A stretch of 64,000 nt of DNA from Heloderma charlesbogerti (taxonomy: Eukaryota > Chordata > Lepidosauria > Squamata > Helodermatidae), in the NCBI GenBank assembly GCA_026122225.1, contig JANEZZ010002683.1, forward strand, positions 310,001 through 374,000, read 5' to 3'. Positions 57,610-64,000 of the stretch are shown one piece after another. The notes under the pieces are model-generated. The model saw only the letters and a program-made list of their open reading frames with translations. It was not told where the DNA came from and did no database searches. The stretch's first letter is position 1; each line of letters begins with the position of its first letter. The translations under genes were made by a program, and so were the position numbers.

Positions 57610-59003
57610 GGAGGGTTGTTTTAGAAGGGCAAAGAGGAGGAACCTGGGAACCACAGACCAGTCAGTCTGACATCAATCCCTGGGAAAATTCTGGAGCAGA
57701 TGATAAAGCAATCCATCTCTAAGCACTGTGAAAACAATGCAGTGTTTACTCAAGCCAACATGGATGTGTCAAGAACAAATCCTGCCAGACTAATCTGATC
57801 TCATTTTTTGATCAGGTCACCTCCCTTGTGGACTGTGGGAATGCTGTGGATATAATATATCTTGATTTCAGCACAGCTTTTGACAAAGTGCCTGATGATA
57901 CCCTGATGAGCTAACTAGCTAAAAATGGGCTAGATGAAACAACTATCTTGTGGATCCACAGCTGGCTACAAAATCAGACTCAAAGAGTGCTTATCAATGG
58001 GATCTTCTCAAACTGGGGAGAAGTAACGAGCGGGGTACTGTGGGGCTCGGTCCTGGGCCCAGTGCTCTTCAACATTTTTATTAATGACTTGGAGGAGGAG
58101 GTGCAGGGAATGCTGATCAAATTTGCAGATGACACAACATTGGCCAGGACAGCTAATACCCTGGAAGACAGAAACAAAATTCAAAGTGATCTTGATAGAC
58201 TGGAGTGCTGGGCAGAAAACAACAGAGTGAAATTTACCAGGGATAAATGCCAAGTTCTGCATGTAAGAAAAAGAAACCAAATGCAGAGTTACAAGATAGA
58301 GGATACCTGGCTCAACAATACTACAAGCGAGAAGGATCTTGGAATTGTTGCAGCTTGCAAGCTGAATATGAGCCAACAATGTGATGGGGCTGCAGAAAAG
58401 GCAAATGCTATTTTGGGTTGCATTAATAGAAGCATAGCTTCCAAATCCCGGGAAGTACTAGTTCCCCTCTACTCAGCACTGGTTAGGCCTCATCTGGAGT
58501 ACTGTGTCCAGTTCTGGGCACCACACTTTGAGAAGGATGCAGACAGACTGGAGAGGGTTCAGAGGAGGGCAACCAAGATGATCAGGGGTGGAAACAAAGC
58601 CCAGTGAAGAGAGACTGAAAGAACTGGGCATGTTTAGCCTTGAGAAGAGATGACTAAAGGGAGATAGGATAGCGCTCTTCAATACTTGAAAGGCTGTCAC
58701 AGAGAGGAAGGCCAGGAGCTCGTCTCAATCATTCCAGAGTGCAGGACATGGAATTATAGGCTCAAGTTACAGGAAGCCAGATTCCGGCTGAACATCAGGA
58801 AAAACTTCCTGACTGTTAGAGCAATACGACAATGGAACCAATTACCTGGGGAGGTGGTGGGCTCTCCCACACTGGAGGCGTTCAAGATGAGGCTGGACAG
58901 CCATCTGTCAGTGGTGCTTTGACTTGGATTCTTGCATTGAGGAGGGGGTTGGACTCGATGGTCTTATTAGGCACCTTCCAACCCTACTGTTCTATGATTC
59001 TAG
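57610..59003 (+). mobile_element. CR1 LINE, 5'-truncated
   Basis: The frame 57948-58607 holds WIHSWLQNQTQRVLING, GSVLGPVLFNIFINDLEEE, KFADDTTLARTA (catalytic FADD), [37 protein letters not shown] and [12 protein letters not shown]. The 3' part at 58686-58922 has NFLTVRAIRQWNQLPGEVVG. It ends TTCTATGATTCTAGA. Upstream RT is broken (LDFSTAFDKVPDD near 57.87 kb, followed by a stop). Confidence 0.92.
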
Positions 59004-60433
59004 AAGGGTTAGATTTTTGTGTCTCGTACTCTGCAGCCCTCGAAGTGTATGGCGCTCCAGAATTTCCACCTGAGGTGGCTGTCTCCCCTTGCCTTGGGCT
59101 AGAGCTGCTTCTGACTGGAACGGTATCAGCACTTTCCCTCAGCTTTCTACTTTGGTCAAGGAAGGGATGCAAATCAACACAAGAGAAGTGTGGGTGGCAC
59201 AGATCCTCAGATCAAGAGTGACTCTCATTGCCAGTTTCCCGCACTTGAGCAGCCATAGGTTTTGATGGCCTCAGTTCAGGAGAACCCTGGGGGCCTGGCC
59301 TAGTGCGGAATACCCCAGGTCAACCCTGCTTTGGCACATCTCACAGAGGCAGCTGCTCTGTGGTGTCATAGTGGGCCACATCAGGAAAACAAAGTCTGTG
59401 AGAAGAGGGGACCCAGATAAAGCTTTGGAAAAGCAAGAAGAAAGGAAAGCAGGAAGAGCAATGAAACTTACATGAGAATAAATACTGCCCCCCCCCCGAC
59501 AAATGCTATAAACCTGGCTGCCGTCTGCTATGAGCAGTTCAAAGGCTCCTCTGTTCACTCACCCATCAGCTCTGGGCTCCACAGGAGAGGGGAGGGGGAG
59601 AGAAGGAGAGAGAGAGGATTTGGACAGCTAATGCTAATAACACAGATGTTCTGACAATTCTCCCCTTCCTACAATTAAAAACAAAAGGCACTGAAAAACA
59701 AACATGAGGAAATGAGCACCATGCAAGACTCCTAGGCATTTTCTCTTCCATTGTATAGTATTGCCTCTGCAAACAAATAAAAGGGGAAACAAAGATGAGG
59801 GGCATGTGTGGCAAAGTCTAGGCACCACCCTAGATCCAGATCTTAATATGGATTTTCTCTAAGGCACAACTGGGAAGACATTTGCTGATCTGGGCTGCTG
59901 TTAAGAATTTACAGTGCCAATAGTGCTGGATGGGCAAAAAGGCAGCACTATGATTTTGGGCGTACCAGCATGAACTCGCACTGGTATTGGGGAAAAACAA
60001 GAAAGGCGTTACAGCAATTTTAAGGTGATGGCTCAAAGGCAGAGCACTGATTTGGGGATGCAGGTTGGATGCCAGTTTCAGAGTTAAGCCAGGAGGTCTT
60101 CATGCTGATTAGTAAGTATAGGCTGGAAGTGTGCCAATCTGGGGGCCTGAGATAAAATATCTTGTGCTGTTATTTAGGTGTGTTCAGATGGTTTATAGCA
60201 ATTTTGGGGTGTGGCTGCAAATGTATCATCCTGGACTGAGGTTAGTTAGAAGGGTATCAGAATATCTGGAGCCTTAGCTGGAGTGTTCAGGAAGGAAGGT
60301 TCTGCGCTGATTTGGGGTTGTCATGAAGCATCACTCACATTTTGGGGTGGGGTCAGGAAGGTATTAATCTTGTGTAGGTGTGATTTCTGTGGTACTAGGA
60401 CTGGATGGAGGCCATGATGTGTGCTCTTCCTGG

Positions 60434-60467
<34 letters not shown>

Positions 60468-60620
60468 TTCTGTTCCCTGCAGGATGCATGCTGCCAAATT
60501 ATCAAGAGGTTGTTGTTATTACTGTTTTAACTCTTTTTTTAACCTTGTTTTTCTCTCTACTGCACTTTAGCTCACTCATTAATTTTGGTATTTTTCTCAC
60601 GGTATATAACCCCTGTCACG

Positions 60621-60634
60621 GCTGCCATGGCAAC
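60621..60634. promoter_or_regulatory. RFX X-box-like palindrome
   Basis: GCTGCCATGGCAAC differs by one base from the symmetric RFX site. TATATAA lies 12 bases before it. Confidence 0.35.
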
Positions 60635-61102
60635 AGAAGGGAATGCGTTCAGTGCTAAAATATCCTCTCAAAAATAAGAAAACACAGGCAGCTTGTGTTG
60701 GCCACTGCAAATGCTAGTTTGATGCAGACTGTGCGGTGATGGGAGGCTGGGAGCCAGAGGGAGTGTCCCATTATTAGTCCAGGGCCCCCAGATTTCATAC
60801 CTTTTAAGTGCTGGTACTTTTCCTGGCTCCTTGTCTGAAGATGACCAGAACATTGGCTGCAGTTACTGGATGTGAACCCTCATGAGATTGCATCTGGTTG
60901 ATGTTCCAGCAGGGTACCACCGTTTCCATCTCCTTTTCAGGTCAGTTCCCCTTTTGGGCTATTAACTCCTGAGAAATAAGTTCCAAAAAAAAATGTAGAG
61001 GGAAAGTGCTGTGCATTGCTGGCGTGCCCGTGTTATTCAGATTTTTTCCCCTCTGACCCTGGCACTCCAGAGTGCCTCCAAGCACTGATAACAGATTTCA
61101 AT

Positions 61103-61105
<3 letters not shown>

Positions 61106-61143
<38 letters not shown>
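61106..61143. repeat. (TA)n microsatellite
   Basis: About 19 uninterrupted TA units followed by an A run. Confidence 0.95.
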
Positions 61144-61149
<6 letters not shown>

Positions 61150-61449
61150 ATAACCTCCACGCTGGATGCTCCTTCAGGACCTTGAGTTCAAGTAGGTTCT
61201 GCTGCTTCCCAAAGTGATACCAGCATGTTCCTACTCCCATGCCTCCAGTGTGCATGCTCCCCCCACAAGGTCCTCATCAGTTTGGCCTTTTGTGCCCACT
61301 CTGAATGCAGAGCTCTTCAGCATGTGTAACAGAAAGACATGGAGGGGGAGACCACTTGCCCCTTGAGATTAGATGGATTAACAAGAGGGCACTGTAGCAA
61401 GATGAGGAGCCCTAGAAGGACAAACGTTTGGTAGATTTTCATGACAACC

Positions 61450-61790
61450 ATGCTTAGGAATGTCAGAGAAATCTGCAATGGATTCAAATGAGTTCAGATT
61501 TCTATTAATTGGACCTACACACTTTACAGCAGACCAACTTTTTACGAGTCTCATGGATTTGCAGACCGTTTTTTTAACTTTTGGCCCGGTGGTAGTGGTG
61601 GTAGTGGGGTGTTGCACAGTTTTGTTCATTTGCAAATTAGCGCAAATGCACATTTGCTAATGTGCACTTGCAATGAACGCAATTCCTGTACAAAAAGTCT
61701 GATTCCATCGATGAGCAGATGACAGAATGAAAGACGCTTGACAATCCAAGAAACACAGATGGAACTGATTTAACAACATCCCTAACCTGG
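61450..61790. mobile_element. hAT-type MITE-like repeat (sister of the 20.4-kb copy)
   Basis: Starts TTAGGAATGTCAGAGAAAT, which resembles the 13- and 39-kb hAT ends, and ends CATCCCTAA. The interior palindrome around CAAATTAGCGCAAATGCACATTTG matches 20.57-20.62 kb. Flanking 8-mers match only 5 of 8. Confidence 0.5.
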
Positions 61791-62204
61791 TTTAGTGCTT
61801 TAGTGTTCTATGGAAAATATGCCAAGAGAGGTCTATTACAAGTAAAATTGTCCATCGTATGGCAATCCTGTGTTTCTATGCAGAAAAGGCAAAGCCTGAG
61901 GTAAATAATTATCTTAATTCGAACTTACACTGTGTAGATACATGTTACTGAGAAGCTCAGCCATGATGGCTTTTGTACATGTATAGTTTGGATTTTTTGT
62001 GTTGTCCAACATGCCTCTTGGTTTGGGAAAGGCTGCATGGGCAAGAGTCCACCACAGTTGAGCAACCCATTGTTCTGCTTAGGTTGGGTCAGACTCAGCG
62101 TTATGGCGATTGAGGGGCAAATCCAATGGCAAGTCAATAAACAGGCCAAAGGTCAAGCATATAAGTATCAGTCCAGCAAGAGAGCAATTCAAGGCAGAGG
62201 CAGA

Positions 62205-64000
62205 TCATAGAATCATAGACTAGTAGGGTTGAAAGGGACCTACAAGGCCATCAAGTCCAACCCGCTGCTCGATGCAGGAATCCAAGTCAGAGCATCCCTG
62301 ACAGATGGCTGTCCAGCCTCGTCTTGAAGGCCTCCAGTGTGGGAGAGCCCACCACCTCCCCAGGTAATTGGTTCCATTGTCGTATTGCTCTAACAGTCAG
62401 GAAGTTTTTCCTGATGTTCAGCCAGAATCTGGCTTCCTGTAACTTGAGCCCATTATTCCATGTCCTGCACTCTGGGATGATCGAGAAGAGATCCTGGCCT
62501 TCCTCTCTGTGACAACCTTTCAAGTACTTGAAGAGCACTATCCTATCTCCCCTCAGTCTTCTCTTTTCTAGAGCCTCATGTGGCGCAGAGTGGTAGGCAG
62601 CTGTACTGCAACTGAAACTCTCCCCACGACCTGAGTTCGATCCCAGCGGAAGTTGGGTCCCAGGTAGCCGGCTCAGGTCGACTCAGCCTTCCATCCTTCC
62701 GAGGTCAGTAAAATGAGTACCCAGCTTGCTCGGGGAAAGGTAGTCACGACTGGGGAAGGCAATGGCAAACCACCCCGCTATAGCCTGCCATGAAAACGCC
62801 AGCGAAAGCAGGCATCCCTCTAGGTGTCAGTAATGACCCGGTGCTTGCACAGGACGAACCTTTCCTTCTCTTCTCAAGGCTAAACATGCCCAGTTCTTTC
62901 AGTCTCTCTTCATAGGGCTTGGTTTCCAGTCCCCTGATCATCTTTGTTGCCCTCCTCTGAACCCTCTCCAGTTTGTCTGCATCCTTCTTAAAATGTGGTG
63001 CCTAGAACTGGACACAGTACTCAAGATAAGGCCTAACTGGTGCTGAGTAGAGGGGAATTAATAATTCCCGGGATTTGGAAGCTATGCTTCTATTAATGCA
63101 GCTGAAAATAATATTTGCCTTTTTTGCAGCCACATCACATTGTTGGCTCATATTCAGCTTGTGATCGACAATTCCAAGATCCTTCTCACTTGTAGTGTTG
63201 TTGAGCCACGTATCCCCCATCTTGTAACTCTGCATTTGGTTTCTTTTTCTTAGGTACTGAACTTGTCATTTATACCTATTAAATTTCATTTTGTTGTTTT
63301 CTGCCCAACGCTCCGGTCTATCCAGATCACTTTGAATTTTGTTTCCGTCTTCCAAAGTATTAGCTATCCCGCCCAATTTTGTGTCATCTGCAAATTTGAT
63401 CAGCATTCCCTGCACCTCCTCCTCCAAGTCATTAATAAAAATGTTGAAAGCACTGGGCCCAGGACTGAGCCCTGCGGTACCCCACTCGTTACCTCTCCCC
63501 AGTTTGAGAAGGTCCCATTGATAAGCACTCTTTTAGTCCGAATCTGTAGCCAACTGTGGATCCACCGGATCGTTGTTTCATCTAGCGCACGTTGAGCTAG
63601 TTTGCTCATCAGGATATCATGGGGCACTTTGTCAAAAGCTTTGCTGAAGTCGAGGTATATTATATCTACAGCATTCCCACAGTCCACAAGGGAGGTTACT
63701 TGATCAAAAAATGAGATCAGATTCGTCTGGTGGGACTTGTTCTTGACAAATCCATGTTGGCTTCGAGTAATCACTGCATTGTTTTCAAGGTGCTTCCAGA
63801 TGGATTGCTTTAGCATCTGCTCCAGAATTTTCCCAGGGATTGATGTCAGACTGACTGGGCTGTAGTTCCCAGGTTCCTCCTTTTTGCCCTTTTTGAAGAT
63901 AGGGACAACATTAGCCCTCCTCTAGTCATCTGGCACTTCACCCATCCTCCATGATTGCTCAAAGAGAATAGACATTGGTTCTGAGAGTTCTTTTGCCAGT
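62205..64000 (-). mobile_element. CR1 LINE, minus orientation, runs off the window; split by a SINE
   Basis: The tail (AGAATCATAGACTAGTAGGG on plus) is at the low-coordinate end. Minus-strand segments are NFLTVRAIRQWNQLPGEVVG, then the SINE, then [71 protein letters not shown] and SQHGFVKNKSHQTNL up to about 63.8 kb. It continues past 64000. Confidence 0.92.
62569..62864 (+). mobile_element. Sauria-type tRNA SINE inserted in CR1
   Basis: tRNA-like A box TGGCGCAGAGTGGTAGG (62581), B box AGTTCGATCCC (62634), body with CCGGCTCAGGTCGACTCAGCC and CCATCCTTCCGAGGTCAGTAA, then GGCAAACCACCCCGC and ACCCGGTGCTTGCACAGG. The TSD CTTCTCTTTTC / CTTCTCTTCTC (62558-62568 and 62865-62875) matches 10 of 11. 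Confidence 0.9.

Larger units (their letters stand above)
59004..61440. other. Upstream intergenic sequence with microsatellites
   Basis: (TC)n at about 60437-60466 and (TA)n at 61106-61143. No exon recognised. Confidence 0.45.

Overview
This is a vertebrate nuclear window, almost certainly from a squamate reptile. The evidence is a clear protocadherin-1 gene, two BovB (RTE) LINE copies, Sauria-type tRNA SINEs, CR1 and L2 LINEs, palindromic hAT MITEs, a gammaretrovirus-like ERV and no prokaryotic features. I cannot name the species.

The only recognisable host gene is PCDH1, on the minus strand. Its terminal coding exon is at 1784-4054 and its first coding exon at 21284-22078. The phase-0 intron between them is 17.2 kb and consensus-bounded. 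Together the exons encode about 1021 residues: signal peptide, seven cadherin repeats, one TM helix and a delta-1-type tail ending IWTEVWE. A non-coding first exon probably lies in the large CpG island at about 53.5-56.1 kb, which would make 22.1-54 kb intron 1. A splice donor inside the terminal exon (1862/1861) predicts a longer tail isoform whose extra exons would lie off the left edge.

Intron 2 (4.05-21.3 kb) holds a retroelement-like insertion nested in an older repeat, a BovB copy with target-site duplications, a repeat pair at 9.3-10.4 and 12.8-17.7 kb of which the second member is split by a palindromic hAT MITE and a CR1-clade LINE, and a foldback repeat at 19.5-20.4 kb. Intron 1 holds a 136-bp hAT MITE, a tRNA-Ala-derived SINE, a Penelope-like GIY-YIG remnant, a degenerate ERV (28.35-35.25 kb), several L2 copies in both orientations, a second palindromic hAT MITE (39.05-39.60 kb), CR1 fragments, a Sauria SINE, a MIR-like SINE and a second BovB. 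Upstream of the CpG island are two CR1 copies, one of them split by a Sauria SINE, and possible regulatory motifs.

The most unusual system is the pair of hAT-type MITEs at 13134-14064 and 39054-39604. Each is CpG-rich, built of nested palindromes, and carries two outward-facing 9/9 consensus splice donors. Each also holds the same ATGGCGGC-started short reading frame upstream of a donor. They look like mobile bidirectional promoter/first-exon cassettes. In the 13-kb copy, one 46-codon frame ends at a donor in the phase that would join PCDH1 exon 3. A second oddity is the ERV 3' LTR, which carries a 188-bp segment matching the env region and absent from the 5' LTR.
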